Part shown: one piece after another, positions 19,022 through 27,920 of the stretch
How positions within the stretch are numbered: the stretch's first letter is position 1
Layout: each line of letters opens with the position of its first letter
Assembly: GCF_038039215.1 (NCBI RefSeq)
Contig: NZ_JBBPCL010000001.1
Span: forward strand, 1,302,001-1,366,000
Length of the DNA stretch: 64,000 nt
Source of the DNA: Pseudonocardia sp. T1-2H
GTDB taxonomy: Bacteria > Actinomycetota > Actinomycetes > Mycobacteriales > Pseudonocardiaceae
Reading direction: 5' to 3'
Translations under genes and position numbers: made by a program
The notes under the pieces: generated by a model
The model's database searches: none
What the model was told of the DNA's origin: nothing
What the model saw: only the letters and a program-made list of their open reading frames with translations

Positions 19022-19488
19022 TCACCCTCAACCTGGGCATGACGATCGTGCTCGCCGTCCTCTACTCGGTCGGGTTCTACCTGCTGCTGCAGCGGTCGCT
19101 GATGCGGATCCTGATCGGGATCGTGGTACTCGGCCACGGTGCGAACCTGCTGCTGCAGCTCGCGGGCGGCCCGCCCGCCCGCGCCCCGGTGCTCGGCACC
19201 GCGCCGCCGGAGCTGTTCGCGGACCCGTTGCCGCAGGCCCTGGCCCTGACGGCCATCGTGATCACCTTCGCGATGACGACCTACCTGCTGGCGCTGGGCT
19301 ACCGCTCGTGGGTGCTGGTCGGCCACGACGAGGTGCAGGACGACGTCGAGGACCGCCGGATCGCCGAGCGCGAGCGCCCGGAGGGCTCGATGTCCGACGA
19401 CACCGCGGACACGGGCACCGACGACGACGAGGACCCGGGCTCCGCGGCGGCGTCCAGCGAGCCCGCGGCGACCGGGGGCAGACGATGA
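19018..19488 (+). CDS. mrpC: Mrp Na+/H+ antiporter subunit C
   Basis: 156 residues. NuoK-like subunit with three membrane segments: MTIVLAVLYSVGFYLLLQRS, LIGIVVLGHGANLLLQLAGG and ALALTAIVITFAMTTYLLAL. The NuoK-type GHGANLLL and QALALTAIVI motifs identify it. The last 50 residues form an acidic, Ser/Ala-rich tail (EDPGSAAASSEP) not found in short MrpC proteins. GTG start at 19018 overlaps the mrpB stop (GTGA); its own stop overlaps mrpD (ATGA). Confidence 0.94.
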   Translation: MITLNLGMTIVLAVLYSVGFYLLLQRSLMRILIGIVVLGHGANLLLQLAGGPPARAPVLGTAPPELFADPLPQALALTAIVITFAMTTYLLALGYRSWVLVGHDEVQDDVEDRRIAERERPEGSMSDDTADTGTDDDEDPGSAAASSEPAATGGRR

Positions 19489-21002
19489 GCACCCTCGTCA
19501 CACTGCCGGTCCTGCTCCCGATCCTCGGGGCGGCACTGACCGTCATCGGCTCCCGTTCCGCCCGGCTCCAGCGGCTGATCGGCATCGCGGTGCTGGCCGT
19601 GGTGTCCGTCGTCGCGGCGGTCCTGCTCGTGGCGGCGGACCGGACGGGGCCGGTCGTCGCCGAGGTCGGCGGCTGGCCGGCCCCGGTGGGGATCGTGCTG
19701 GTCGCGGACCGGTTGTCCGCCCTGCTGCTGCTGATCTCCACGCTGGTGACGCTGGCCGTGCTCGTCTACGCGATCGACCAGCGGATCACCGACTACGGCC
19801 GGGACACCGCCAGCACCACGTTCCACCCGATCTTCCTGCTGCTCTCCACGGGCGTCTCGCTCGCGTACCTGACCGGGGACCTGTTCAGCCTGTTCGTCGC
19901 GTTCGAGATCATGCTGGCCGCGTCGTACGTGCTGATCACCCGGCGCACGAACGCCTCGCGGATCCGCTCGGGTATGACCTACGTGATCATCAGCCTGACG
20001 TCGTCGCTGCTCTTCCTGACGACGATCGCGTTCGTCTACGCCGCGACGGGCACCGTGAACCTCGCGGACCTCTCCGCGCGGGTGGCCGTCCTGCCGCCGG
20101 GCCTGCAGACGCTGCTGGCGTGCATGACCATCGTGACCTTCGGGATCAAGGCCGCGATGGTGCCGCTGCACTTCTGGCTGCCGGACAGCTACCCGAACGC
20201 CCCCGCCCCGGTCACGGCCCTGTTCGCGGGCCTGCTGACCAAGGTCGGCATCTACGCGCTGCTGCGCACCCAGACGCTGGTCTTCCCGCAGGAGCAGCCC
20301 TCGGCCCTGCTCCTGGTGCTCGCCGCGCTGACCATGCTCGTCGGGGCGCTGGGCGCGCTCGCGCAGAACGACCTCAACCGCCTGCTGTCGTTCCTGCTGG
20401 TCAGCCACATCGGGTTCATGCTCTTCGGGCTGGCCGTGTTCGACGCGGCGGGGGTCGCCGGGACGGCGCTCTACGTCGTCCACCACATCACCGTGCAGGC
20501 CACGTTGTTCCTGGTGAGTGGGTTGATCACGCGCCGGACCGGCACCGTCGCGATCGACCAGATGGGCGGGCTCGCACAGCGGGCACCGTTCCTGGCGGTC
20601 CTCTTCGCGGTCCCGGCGCTCACCCTCGCCGGCATCCCGCCGACGTCCGGGTTCGTGGCGAAGCTGGCGTTGCTGCAGGCCGGCGCCGCGGCCGGGCTCT
20701 CGACGGCGCTGGTGGCGGGCGTGGTCGTCGTGGCCAGCCTGCTGACGCTCTACGCCATGGTCCGGGTGTGGATCCGGGTGTTCTGGGGGATCGAGAAGGA
20801 GCCGCTGCCGGACGCCGACCCGGCGGACGAGCTCGTGGTCGGTACCGCGGCGACGTCGCGTCCGATGTACGCCGCGACGGCCGGGCTGGTCGCCGTGAGC
20901 CTCGCCATCGCCGCGGCCGCCGGGCCCCTGTCGTCGGTGACGGGCCGGGCGGGCGTCGACCTGATGGACCGGCTGCCCTACGTCACGGCGGTGCTGCGGT
21001 GA
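19485..21002 (+). CDS. mrpD: Mrp Na+/H+ antiporter subunit D
   Basis: 505-residue NuoN/M-like subunit, the second proton-channel component. Visible: LTGDLFSLFVAFEIMLAASYVLI with the conserved Glu, FGIKAAMVPLHFWLPDSYPN with Lys and His, LTKVGIYALLRTQTLVFP and AQNDLNRLLSFLLVSHIGFM. Length matches MrpD (about 500). Start ATG at 19485 overlaps the mrpC stop; the stop overlaps mrpE. With MrpA it is expected to carry the proton path across the cytoplasmic membrane. Confidence 0.95.
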   Translation: MSTLVTLPVLLPILGAALTVIGSRSARLQRLIGIAVLAVVSVVAAVLLVAADRTGPVVAEVGGWPAPVGIVLVADRLSALLLLISTLVTLAVLVYAIDQRITDYGRDTASTTFHPIFLLLSTGVSLAYLTGDLFSLFVAFEIMLAASYVLITRRTNASRIRSGMTYVIISLTSSLLFLTTIAFVYAATGTVNLADLSARVAVLPPGLQTLLACMTIVTFGIKAAMVPLHFWLPDSYPNAPAPVTALFAGLLTKVGIYALLRTQTLVFPQEQPSALLLVLAALTMLVGALGALAQNDLNRLLSFLLVSHIGFMLFGLAVFDAAGVAGTALYVVHHITVQATLFLVSGLITRRTGTVAIDQMGGLAQRAPFLAVLFAVPALTLAGIPPTSGFVAKLALLQAGAAAGLSTALVAGVVVVASLLTLYAMVRVWIRVFWGIEKEPLPDADPADELVVGTAATSRPMYAATAGLVAVSLAIAAAAGPLSSVTGRAGVDLMDRLPYVTAVLR

Positions 21003-21538
21003 ACGTCCTCCGCCGCTGGCCGCAGGTCCTGTGGCTGACCGTGGTCCACGTCCTGCTGTGGGGAACGATCTCGGTGAAGATCGTTCTCGGTGGACTGCTC
21101 GTGGCGGTCGCGGTGACGGCGCTGTTCCCGTTGCCGCTGCTCCCGCGGCTGCCGGTGCGGCCCTGGCGGTTGCTCCGACTCCTCGGGTTCCTGGCGATGG
21201 ACCTCGTCGTGTCCGGGGCGCAGGTCGCCTGGGAGACGCTGCGGTACGGCCCGAGGGCCCGGGCGGGGATCGTCGCGGTGCCGCTGCTGACCCGCTCGGA
21301 CCGGGTGATCACGCTGATCGCCGGGGCGTTGTCCCTGGCGCCGGGGAGCTTCGTGCTGCAGATCGACCGCCGAGGCTCGGACACGGGTGAGGCCCGCTGG
21401 TACGTCTACGCGCTCGGCCTGCGGGGGCCGGACGACGCCGATCGGGTACGGAGGCAGGTGCTGTCGTTGCAGCGCAGGGTGATCGATGCGTTCGGGAGCC
21501 CCGAGGAGCTGCGGGCGTGCGAGGAGGTGGGCGCGTGA
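20999..21538 (+). CDS. mrpE: Mrp Na+/H+ antiporter subunit E
   Basis: 179 residues of the MnhE family: two or three N-terminal membrane segments (WLTVVHVLLWGTISVKIVLG, LLVAVAVTALFPLPLLPRLP), then a cytoplasmic domain with VPLLTRSDRVITLIAGALSL APGSFVLQID, the family hallmark (ITL.A..ISLTPGT). GTG start at 20999 overlaps the mrpD stop. MrpE is required for assembly more than for ion transport in characterised systems. Confidence 0.92.
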   Translation: MNVLRRWPQVLWLTVVHVLLWGTISVKIVLGGLLVAVAVTALFPLPLLPRLPVRPWRLLRLLGFLAMDLVVSGAQVAWETLRYGPRARAGIVAVPLLTRSDRVITLIAGALSLAPGSFVLQIDRRGSDTGEARWYVYALGLRGPDDADRVRRQVLSLQRRVIDAFGSPEELRACEEVGA

Positions 21539-21801
21539 GCCTCGTCTTCACCGTCGTCCTGGTGATGCTCAGCGTCGCCGCCGTGCTCACGCTCTACCGG
21601 CTCCTCCGGGGGAGCAGCACGCTGGACCGGGTCGCCGCGCTCGACGTGTTCGTGATCCTGATCGTGTGCGCCGCGGCGGTGTACGTCGCGATCTACCGGG
21701 ACGGATCGAACATCCCGCTGCTGGCGGCCGTCGCGCTGGTCGGGTTCGTCGGGTCCGCGACCGCGGCCCGGCTCGTCGAGCGCTGGGAGCGGCACCGGTG
21801 A
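21535..21801 (+). CDS. mrpF: Mrp Na+/H+ antiporter subunit F
   Basis: 88 residues with three membrane segments (LVFTVVLVMLSVAAVLTLYR, VAALDVFVILIVCAAAVYVA, PLLAAVALVGFVGSATAARL). The central STLDRVAALDVF matches the MnhF signature (DR..A.D...). GTG start at 21535 overlaps mrpE by four bases; the stop overlaps mrpG by four bases. Confidence 0.92.
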   Translation: MSLVFTVVLVMLSVAAVLTLYRLLRGSSTLDRVAALDVFVILIVCAAAVYVAIYRDGSNIPLLAAVALVGFVGSATAARLVERWERHR

Positions 21802-22142
21802 GCGGTCTCCGAGACGTCGTCTGTGCCGTCCTGCTGCTGGTCGGCGCGCTGTCGTGCCTGCTGGGGGCGCTCGGGCTCGTCCGGCTCCCGGACCTGCCCG
21901 CCCGGCTCCAGGCGGCGACCAAGCCGCAGACCCTCGGCCTCGTGCTGATCCTGGTCGGTACCGCGGTGCGGCTGGAGTTCGAGAACGCGGCGACCCTCGT
22001 GCTCGTCATCGCGTTCCAGGTGGTCACGGCCCCGGTGATCTCACAGATCGTGGCCCGCTCGGCCTACCGGACGGGAACGCTGGACCGGGAGGACCTGGTC
22101 GTCGACGAGCTCGCCGGCCGGATGGACCGGGACACGGACTGA
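21798..22142 (+). CDS. mrpG: Mrp Na+/H+ antiporter subunit G
   Basis: 114 residues, last gene of the operon. MnhG signature GALGLVRLPDLPARLQAATKPQTLGLVLILVG (pattern G..RLPD...R.HA.TK..TLG, with Gln replacing the usual His) plus a third membrane segment ATLVLVIAFQVVTAPVISQI. The acidic tail RMDRDTD is short. GTG start at 21798 overlaps mrpF. Seven genes in the order A-B-C-D-E-F-G with unbroken 4-base overlaps show strict co-translation and a complete group-1 type Mrp system with A and B separate. Confidence 0.93.
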   Translation: MSGLRDVVCAVLLLVGALSCLLGALGLVRLPDLPARLQAATKPQTLGLVLILVGTAVRLEFENAATLVLVIAFQVVTAPVISQIVARSAYRTGTLDREDLVVDELAGRMDRDTD

Positions 22143-22163
22143 CCCTCCGCGCGGGCTCGGGTC

Positions 22164-22182
22164 GTCCCGCGCGTGGCGGGAC
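22164..22182 (+). terminator. Possible terminator after the Mrp operon
   Basis: GTCCCGC-GCGTG-GCGGGAC hairpin 21 bases after the mrpG stop. Seven paired bases, no T-run. It lies in a 112-base gap before the carbonic anhydrase gene, which otherwise holds only GCGCG-rich sequence. Confidence 0.5.
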
Positions 22183-22254
22183 GCGCGCGGAACGACCGCA
22201 CCGCGCGCGGAACCCCCGGGCCGGTGGCGGAGCCCCCCGCCGTACGCTCCGAGC

Positions 22255-22779
22255 GTGGCCATCTACGCGCTCGGCGACGTCGAACCGGACATCCATCCCG
22301 ACGCCTATGTCCACCCGGACGCGGTCGTCATCGGGAACGTGAAGCTGGGGGCGGAGGCCTCGGTCTGGCCGACGGCGGTGCTCCGCGGGGACGACGGCTA
22401 CATCGAGGTCGGTGCCCGGACCAGCATCCAGGACGGCTCGATCATCCACACCACCCTGCGCCAGCCGACGATCATCGGCGCAGACTGCACGGTGGGGCAC
22501 AACGTGCACATCGAGGCCGCCACCATCGCGGACCGCGTGCTCATCTCGTCCGGCTCCGTGGTGCTCAACGGGTCGCGGATCGACGAGGGCGCGATCGTCG
22601 CCGCGGGCGCGGTCGTCTCGCCGAACGCCCACGTGCCGGCACGGCGGATGGCGCTGGGGATCCCGGCCAAGATCCGCGAGGGCTACGAGGTGCCGGAGGG
22701 ACGGTTCCAGTACGCCGTGGACTCCTACGTCCAGCGCGGGAAGCGGTTCCACGCCGAGCTGCGCAGGCTGGACGTCTGA
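22255..22779 (+). CDS. Gamma-class carbonic anhydrase-like hexapeptide-repeat protein
   Basis: 174 residues with a left-handed beta-helix of hexapeptide repeats from about residue 10 to 125 ([60 protein letters not shown]). Metal-ligand histidines are visible at [14 protein letters not shown], the usual pattern of gamma-carbonic anhydrases (YrdA/PaaY family), which hydrate CO2 or are inactive relatives. GTG start at 22255. The stop overlaps the ung start by one base (TGATG), so the two genes are translationally coupled, although no functional link is known. Confidence 0.87.
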   Translation: MAIYALGDVEPDIHPDAYVHPDAVVIGNVKLGAEASVWPTAVLRGDDGYIEVGARTSIQDGSIIHTTLRQPTIIGADCTVGHNVHIEAATIADRVLISSGSVVLNGSRIDEGAIVAAGAVVSPNAHVPARRMALGIPAKIREGYEVPEGRFQYAVDSYVQRGKRFHAELRRLDV

Positions 22780-23459
22780 TGGCCGCCAAGCCGCTCGCCG
22801 AGGTCGTCGAGGCCGGGTGGGCCCGCGCCCTGGAGCCCGTCGCCCCCGTCATCGCCGAGATGGGCGAGTTCCTGCGGGCCGAGCTGGCCGCCGGGCGCCG
22901 CTACCTGCCCGCCGGGGCGAACGTGCTGCGCGCCTTCCAGCAGCCCTTCGACGAGGTGCGCGTCCTGATCGTCGGCCAGGACCCGTACCCGACGCCCGGG
23001 CACGCCGTCGGGCTGTCGTTCTCGGTGTCCGCGGACACCCGGCCGCTGCCGCGCTCGCTGATGAACATCTTCCGTGAGTACCAGGAGGACCTGGGCCACC
23101 CGCTGCCGTCCAACGGCGACCTGACGCCGTGGACGAAGCAGGGTGTCCTGCTGCTCAACAGGTGCCTGACCGTGGAGCCGGGCTCGCCGGGGTCGCACCG
23201 GGACAAGGGCTGGGAGGCGGTCACCGAGCAGGCGATCCGCGCGCTGGTCGAGCGGGACGCGGATCCGATGGTGGCGATCCTGTGGGGGCGGGACGCGCGC
23301 AACCTCGCCCCGCTGCTCGTCGACGTCCCGATCATCGAGTCCGCGCACCCGAGCCCGATGTCCGCGGACCGCGGCTTCTTCGGCTCGCGCCCGTTCAGCC
23401 GGGCGAACGACCTGCTCGAGGAGATCGGCGGCGAGCCGGTGGACTGGAAACTTCCCTAG
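22779..23459 (+). CDS. ung: Uracil-DNA glycosylase, family 1
   Basis: 226-residue base-excision repair enzyme that removes uracil from DNA. Catalytic water-activating motif [22 protein letters not shown] (GQDPYP with Asp) and the leucine-loop [20 protein letters not shown] (HPSP) are present, as is [15 protein letters not shown]. Length matches UNG. ATG at 22779 overlaps the preceding stop. In mycobacteria ung follows thiL directly, so its separation here marks the right edge of the inserted block. Confidence 0.96.
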   Translation: MAAKPLAEVVEAGWARALEPVAPVIAEMGEFLRAELAAGRRYLPAGANVLRAFQQPFDEVRVLIVGQDPYPTPGHAVGLSFSVSADTRPLPRSLMNIFREYQEDLGHPLPSNGDLTPWTKQGVLLLNRCLTVEPGSPGSHRDKGWEAVTEQAIRALVERDADPMVAILWGRDARNLAPLLVDVPIIESAHPSPMSADRGFFGSRPFSRANDLLEEIGGEPVDWKLP

Positions 23460-23518
23460 GCTCGCCCCGTGGGCAGGCCGGACTGCGGGTGTCCGACGCG
23501 GACCGCGAGGCGGCCGCG

Positions 23519-23579
23519 CGTCATGGCCCCATGACGTGCTCCGGACGCCTGCTCTTCCGCGTCGTGGCTCCACGACGCG
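23519..23579. repeat. Two intergenic palindromes of a dispersed family
   Basis: CGTCATGG-CC-CCATGACG (23519-23536) and CGCGTCGTGG-CT-CCACGACGCG (23558-23579) sit in the convergent gap between ung and rpmB. The second is a perfect 10-base-arm palindrome. The same CCACGACGCG core recurs at 32367-32405 and 58807-58843, always between genes. Role unknown; hairpin formation downstream of genes suggests RNA-end processing or termination. Confidence 0.7.
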
Positions 23580-23595
23580 ATGCTTCACAACGCGA

Positions 23596-23631
23596 CAAGG
23601 GCGGCTCCTCGTGGTCGAGGGGCCGCCCTTG
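23596..23631. terminator. Bidirectional terminator between ung and rpmB
   Basis: Long symmetrical hairpin: CAAGGGCGGC + CCTCG, loop TGGT, CGAGG + GCCGCCCTTG, with one unpaired base on each side. On the minus strand it lies 20 bases past the rpmB stop and is followed by a short T-rich stretch (TTGTGAAG). Works for either strand by symmetry. Confidence 0.85.
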
Positions 23632-23650
23632 TCGAGCAGAAGGGGTCGCG

Positions 23651-23842
23651 TCAGGCGCGCGCGACCTTGCCGGCCTTCAGGCACGACGTGCACACGTTCT
23701 TGCGCTCGCGGTTTCCGCCGGAGTTCAGGGTGCGCACGGTCTGGATGTTCGGGTTCCAGCGGCGGTTGGTACGGCGGTGCGAGTGCGAGACGGACATGCC
23801 GAAGCCCGGACCCTTGCCGCAGACGTCACAGACGGCAGCCAC
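23651..23842 (-). CDS. rpmB: 50S ribosomal protein L28
   Basis: 63-residue L28, zinc-binding (C+) form with [11 protein letters not shown] near the N-terminus and [12 protein letters not shown] near the end, so four cysteines are kept; loss of these marks the zinc-free paralogue made under zinc shortage. [16 protein letters not shown] is the family core. GTG at 23842 is preferred to the in-frame GTG at 23851 because GAGGAG lies 8 bases before it. Divergent from the DAK-domain gene (115-base gap). Confidence 0.95.
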   Translation of the reverse strand: MAAVCDVCGKGPGFGMSVSHSHRRTNRRWNPNIQTVRTLNSGGNRERKNVCTSCLKAGKVARA

Positions 23843-23957
23843 GTCGGACACTCCTCGGTTCGTAGGTGATCACAACTCGCCCGGGTGACCCCGGGCGCAT
23901 GAAGGTCAAGGGTAACCGCCCGCTCCGACGCGCTGCACACGGGGCTCGGCCGGCGCG

Positions 23958-25631
23958 ATGACTAGGGTGCCTCCCGTGCCCCCCATCCTCGACACCGACC
24001 TGCTCGGCCGGTGGGCCGCGGGTGCCGTCGCGGCGCTGGAACGGCACCGCGCGGAGATCGACCGGATCAACGTCTTCCCGGTCCCGGACTCCGACACCGG
24101 CACGAACCTGCTGCTCACGATGCGCTCCGCGGCCGATGCGCTACGGCGGGGCCGCCGGGAGGACGGCCCGGCGGATCCTCCTGCCATCGCGGCGGGCGAG
24201 TTCGCCCGCGGTGCGCTGGTCGGCGCGCGCGGGAACTCCGGTGTGCTGCTGTCCCAGGTGCTGCGCGGCTTCGCCGAGGCCCTCGTCGAGGGTGAGGGAC
24301 CCCACGTCGCGGACGCCCTGGACCGGGCGGAGCGGCTCGCCGCGGCCGCTGTCGCGTGCCCCCGCGAGGGGACGCTGCTGACCGTGCTGTCCGCGGCGGC
24401 GAAGGCCGCGGTCGGCTGCCCCTCCCCCGACGACGGCGAGGTGGCGGCGACCGCTGCGGACGCCGCCCACGCAGCACTGCGCGAGACCACCGGCCAGCTC
24501 GCGGAGCTGACCCGGGCCGGGGTCGTCGACGCCGGCGGGCTGGGTCTCGTCGTCGTGCTGGACACGCTGGTGGAGGCGCTGACGGGTGTCGCCCCCACCG
24601 CCCGTTCGCACCTGCCGGAACGGGTCCGCGACACGGCGCCGGCGCCCCGTGGCCGCGAGGCGCTCACGACCGAGCGGGAGAGCGGCTCGGCCGAGCACGA
24701 GTACGAGGTCATGTACCTGCTCGAGGACTCGGACGACGTGCGGGTCGCGGAGCTGCGCGGCGCCCTGCTCGCCGTCGGGGACTCGGTGGCGATCGTCGGG
24801 GACGGGACGCCGGGGGGCACCGGCCTCTGGAACGTGCACGTGCACTGCACGGACATCGGCGCCGCCGTCGAGGCCGGGATCGGGGCGGGCCGGCCGCACC
24901 GGATCACCGTCATGCGCTTCGCGGTCCAGGACGCCCCCTCCGGCGCGGACCCGACCGGCCGCTTCGCCCGCGGCCGTGCGGTCCTGTTCCTCACCACCGG
25001 ACCGGGCGCCGCGGAGCTGGCCCGGGAGGCCGGTGCGGACGTCCTGGAGGTCTCCCCGCGGCGCTCCGTCCCGGCCGACGAGCTGGCGGCCGCGCTCGCG
25101 GGCACCCGCGCCCGGCACGTCACCGTGCTGGCCTGCGACCGCGAGCTGACCGCCGTCGCGGAGCAGGCCGCGACGGCCGCCCGGGCGGACGGACAGGAGG
25201 TCGTCGTGGTGCCCACGTCGTCGGTCCCGCAGGGCCTCGCCGCTCTCGCGGTGCACGATCCGGAGCGCCGGGCCGGGGACGACGTGGTCGCGATGGCGGA
25301 GGCGGCGGCCGGGACGCGGACCGGGGGACTGGTCGTCGCCGAGTCCGAGGCCCTGACGTGGGTGGGTCGCTGCGCGCCCGGCGAGGTGCTGGGGCTCTCC
25401 GACGGCGAGGTCGTGCTGATCGCCCCGGATCTGAATGTCGGTGCCCTGTGGTTGGCTCACCGCATGTTGACCCCGGGCGGCGAGCTCGTCACCGCGCTGC
25501 TCGGCGCCGAGGCGGACGAGGAGCTGGGCACCCGGCTCGCCGACGACCTCCGGCGCACCCACCCGGAGGTCGACGTGGCGGTGTTCCGCGGTGGGCAGAC
25601 GGACTTCCCACTGGTCCTGGGGGTGGAGTGA
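23958..25631 (+). CDS. DAK2-domain (FakA/DegV-partner-like) kinase
   Basis: 557 residues. N-terminal DhaL/DAK2 kinase domain (DRINVFPVPDSDTGTNLLLTM with the Mg-binding Asp residues; RGALVGARGNSGVLLSQVLR; CPREGTLLTVLSAAA) and a C-terminal FakA-type domain (YEVMYLLED, LWNVHVHCTDIGAAVEAGI, TGGLVVAES). In Firmicutes FakA phosphorylates fatty acids bound by DegV-type FakB; the actinobacterial role is not settled. ATG 23958 is the first start, but GTG 23967 or 23976 is possible. The stop overlaps recG (GTGA), an arrangement conserved in actinobacteria. Confidence 0.86.
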   Translation: MTRVPPVPPILDTDLLGRWAAGAVAALERHRAEIDRINVFPVPDSDTGTNLLLTMRSAADALRRGRREDGPADPPAIAAGEFARGALVGARGNSGVLLSQVLRGFAEALVEGEGPHVADALDRAERLAAAAVACPREGTLLTVLSAAAKAAVGCPSPDDGEVAATAADAAHAALRETTGQLAELTRAGVVDAGGLGLVVVLDTLVEALTGVAPTARSHLPERVRDTAPAPRGREALTTERESGSAEHEYEVMYLLEDSDDVRVAELRGALLAVGDSVAIVGDGTPGGTGLWNVHVHCTDIGAAVEAGIGAGRPHRITVMRFAVQDAPSGADPTGRFARGRAVLFLTTGPGAAELAREAGADVLEVSPRRSVPADELAAALAGTRARHVTVLACDRELTAVAEQAATAARADGQEVVVVPTSSVPQGLAALAVHDPERRAGDDVVAMAEAAAGTRTGGLVVAESEALTWVGRCAPGEVLGLSDGEVVLIAPDLNVGALWLAHRMLTPGGELVTALLGAEADEELGTRLADDLRRTHPEVDVAVFRGGQTDFPLVLGVE

Positions 25632-27867
25632 GCGCGCACAAGGATCCCGACGAGATCGACCTGGACTCGCCCCTGGAGCGGGCGATCGGCGGTGCGTCGG
25701 CGAAGCTGATGGCGAAGATGGACCTGCACACGGTCGGGGACCTGGTCCGGCACTACCCGCGCCGCTACGTCGCGCGCGGTTCGCTCACGGACATCGCCGG
25801 GCTCGAGATCGGCGAGCAGGCCACGCTGGTCGCGCGGATCGACAAGGTCTCCACCCGGCAGATGCGCACGCGCCGCGGGTCGCTGATGAACGTGACACTG
25901 GTCGACGGCAAGGGCCGCACGCTGGACTGCACGTTCTTCAACGCCCACAAGCTCAAGGGGATGATCGAGGTCGGCAAGACCATGATCTTCTCGGGGAAGG
26001 TCGGCACCTACCGCAAGGGCAACGAGGTCGTCCTGCAGCTCACCCACCCGGAGTTCGAGCCGCTGGACGACGGCGACGGCATCCGCCCCTTCATCTCCGT
26101 CTACCCGGCGAAGAAGGGGGTGGACTCCTGGAAGATCGCGCGGTGCGCCCGGGCTGCCCTCGACGTGCTGGACGACCCCACGGACCCGCTCCCGGAGGAG
26201 ATCCGCCGCGCCGAGAAGCTGCCCGAGCTGGGCCGTGCGCTGCGCCGGATCCACGTCCCCGAGACCGAGGCGGACTACCACGCCGCCCGCGCCCGGCTGG
26301 TCTGGGACGAGGCGTTCGGCGTGCAGCTCGCGCTGGCCCTGCGCCGGGAGAAGGCCCTGGAACGCCCCGCCGCGGCCAGCCCGCACCGCCCCGGCGGCCT
26401 GCTCGACGCGTTCGACGCCGTGCTGCCCTTCCCGCTGACCAGCGGGCAGAAGTCCGTCGGGGCGGAGATCGCCGAGGACCTCGCGCACGAGCTCCCGATG
26501 AACCGGCTCGTGCAGGGGGACGTCGGCGCGGGCAAGACGATCGTCGCGCTCCGGGCGATGCTGCAGGTCGTGGACTCGGGCCGGCAGGCCGCGATGCTCG
26601 CGCCCACCGAGGTGCTCGCCTCGCAGCACGCCCGGTCGCTGCGCGCGATGCTCGGCCCGATCGGCCGCGGCGGCGAGCTGGACGCCGCCGAGAACTCCAC
26701 GAAGATCACCCTGCTCACCGGCTCGATGACCACCGCGGAGAAGCGGCAGGCGCTGCTGGACACCCAGTCCGGGGAGGCCGGGATCGTCGTCGGCACCCAC
26801 GCGCTGATCCAGGACACGGTCGGGTTCGCAGACCTCGGCCTCGTCGTGGTGGACGAGCAGCACCGCTTCGGCGTCGAGCAGCGGGACGCGCTTCGCGGGC
26901 GCGGCGAGCGGACCCCGCACCTGCTGGTCATGACGGCCACGCCGATCCCGCGGACCGTCGCCATGACGGTCTACGGGGACCTGGAGATCTCCGCGCTCAC
27001 CGAGCTGCCCAAGGGCCGGTCCCCGATCGCTACGACGGTCGTCCCGGCGGGGAGAAGCCGGCCTGGCTCGCGCGGGTCTGGGCCCGGGTCCGCGAGGAGG
27101 TCGACGCCGGGCACCAGGTCTACATCGTGTGCCCGCGGGTCGGCGGGGACACGGCGACGGGGAAGAAGCGCGCCGCGGACCCCGAGGACGCAGACCTGAT
27201 CGACACCGACGACCCGGACATCGGTGCGGACTCCGACGACGGCTCCACCAGGAGGCCCCCGCTCGCGGTCCTGGACGTCGCGCCGGGCCTCTCCGAGGGG
27301 CCGCTCGCAGGCCTGCGGATCGGCATCCTGCACGGCAAGCTCCCGCCGGAGGAGAAGGACGCGGTCATGCGCGCCTTCGAGCGTCACGAGCTGGACGTGC
27401 TGGTCGCCACCACCGTGATCGAGGTCGGCGTCGACGTCCCGAACTCCACCGGGATCGTGATCCTGGACGCGGACCGGTTCGGCCTGTCCCAGCTGCACCA
27501 GCTCCGCGGCCGGGTCGGCCGGGGCTCCGCGCCGGGTGTCTGCCTGCTGGTCACGGACATGCCCGCGGGCACCACGGCCCGGGAACGCCTCGACGCGGTC
27601 GCGGGCACCACGGACGGCTTCGAGCTCGCCCGGCTGGACCTGGAGCTGCGCCGGGAGGGGGACGTCGTCGGAACCACGCAGTCCGGGCGGCGCTCCGGCC
27701 TGCGGCTGCTGTCCCTGGTCCGGCACGAGAAGGTGATCGTGAGCGCCCGGGACTACGCGGGGAAGCTCCTCATCGAGGACCCGGGCCTGGAGAGGCACCC
27801 GGGCCTGCGCGCGCTCGTCGAGGAGACGGTCGGGGAGGACCAGGCGGAGTACCTCGCCAAGGCGTGA
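25628..27867 (+). CDS. recG: ATP-dependent DNA helicase RecG, broken by one-base deletion
   Basis: 746 residues when repaired. RecG remodels stalled replication forks and Holliday junctions. N-terminal wedge domain (GDLVRHYPRRYVARGSLTDI), Walker A GDVGAGKT near residue 300, DEQHRFG near 409, motif III TATPIPRT, then in another frame VGVDVPNST, QLRGRVGRGS and the C-terminal TRG region. Adding one G to the run at 27049-27052 joins VVPAG to EKPAWLARVWARVREEVDAG and gives 2241 nt. A hydrophilic insert (about 485-515, DADLIDTDDPDIGADSDDG) follows the break. GTG start overlaps the preceding stop. Confidence 0.93.
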
Positions 27868-27920
27868 CCGCCGGCCGCCGAGCAGGAGACCCCAGCAGGG
27901 CCGCCGGGCCTAGCCCTGGC

